From UBA6614 sp002433235 (lineage in GTDB: Bacteria; Verrucomicrobiota; Verrucomicrobiia; Limisphaerales; UBA1100): DNA of 64,000 bases. The translations under genes were made by a program, and so were the position numbers. The DNA lies in contig DJHS01000020.1 in assembly GCA_002433235.1 (NCBI GenBank), positions 1 to 64,000 on the forward strand. Reading direction: 5' to 3'. The notes under the pieces are model-generated. The model was not told the DNA's origin, did not search any database, and saw only the letters and a program-made list of their open reading frames with translations. Below, one piece after another: positions 63,813-64,000 of this stretch; within the stretch, counting starts at the first letter, position 1; every line of letters starts with the position of its first letter.

Positions 63813-64000
63813 ATGAAGTTTGCGCGTTTTTTGCCCGCTTTTCTTGCGGCGGTCACGGCGCTGGCGGCGCCGCCGGATTTCCGGATTGGGCCGGTGCCGG
63901 GCGGGCGGCTAAAGGTATTCCAGAAACAGTTTGCCCAGCATTTGGAGGTGTTCGGGGTGCATGTGTTTGGGACGGCGGAGACGCCACCGGACAAGTTGCG
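63813..64000 (+). CDS. Start of a secreted protein, cut by the window end
   Basis: From ATG 63813 the frame gives a signal peptide (MKFARFLPAFLAAVTALAA, Ala-type cleavage) and then PPDFRIGPVPGGRLKVFQKQ. At least 62 residues, continuing past base 64000. No family can be assigned from this fragment. Confidence 0.7.
   Translation, partial: MKFARFLPAFLAAVTALAAPPDFRIGPVPGGRLKVFQKQFAQHLEVFGVHVFGTAETPPDKL

Overview
The window looks like a piece of a Verrucomicrobiota chromosome. This is inferred from gene families, not from any 16S sequence. The pointers are planctomycete/verrucomicrobial heme-binding proteins of the sugar-dehydrogenase type (1-1899, 46879-51196), a PA14-multiheme protein, a DUF1080-type keto-sugar hydrolase, an Asp/FGly sulfatase, GYF_2 and DUF1559-like pseudopilin-like proteins, and a GC-rich base composition. 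It is mostly core chromosome: no rRNA, CRISPR array or recognisable transposase is present. There are two intact tRNAs (Val-GAC, Phe-GAA).

Layout. 1-2.4 kb: end of a multidomain cytochrome c protein and a small TPR-like gene. 2.5-5.0 kb: small membrane protein, M20 peptidase and a PLP lyase in tight series. 5.1-7.3 kb, minus: an MtfA-type metallopeptidase fused to MORN-like repeats, and fabI. 7.4-11.0 kb, plus: secreted protein, beta-CASP nuclease, a pseudopilin fused to a von Willebrand A domain, small lipoprotein. 11.0-16.6 kb: tRNA-Val, sulfatase, then a 3 kb segment (degenerate pseudopilin plus GYF-membrane protein) bounded by direct repeats of the 3' end of a gamma-carbonic anhydrase gene, with a tRNA-Gly remnant. 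17.1-25.8 kb: porin, sirtuin, and a 2170-residue secreted protein. 25.8-29.2 kb: pyrD, glnB, dnaA.

29.2-34.3 kb, minus: an apparent run FmdB-zinc ribbon, zinc-finger protein, rnc, clpP, clpX, aminotransferase. 35.4-42.5 kb, plus: rhodanese, aldolase, secA with an unusual N-terminal membrane segment, and a coupled dihydrodipicolinate synthase-like/old yellow enzyme-like pair. 42.5-46.7 kb: ygfZ, gpmA, nucleotidyltransferase, tig with a structured 3' region. 46.9-55.0 kb: a catabolic/redox block of secreted proteins (propeller protein, PA14 multiheme cytochrome, DUF1080 protein, glycosidase-like lipoprotein, monoheme protein). 55-58.4 kb: recA with a palindromic operator-like site over its -10 box, a FIST sensor, trmB, small membrane protein. 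58.4-62.6 kb, minus: LptF/G permease, FHA protein, accA, manA, holin-like membrane protein, closely packed. 62.7-64 kb: an AT-richer orphan, tRNA-Phe, a FmdB-like small protein and the start of a secreted protein.

The most interesting leads are the pseudopilin-vWA fusion, the direct-repeat-bounded 3 kb segment with a 26-bp AT palindrome, the membrane-anchored SecA, the recA operator candidate, and a structured RNA with mutually exclusive folds downstream of tig.
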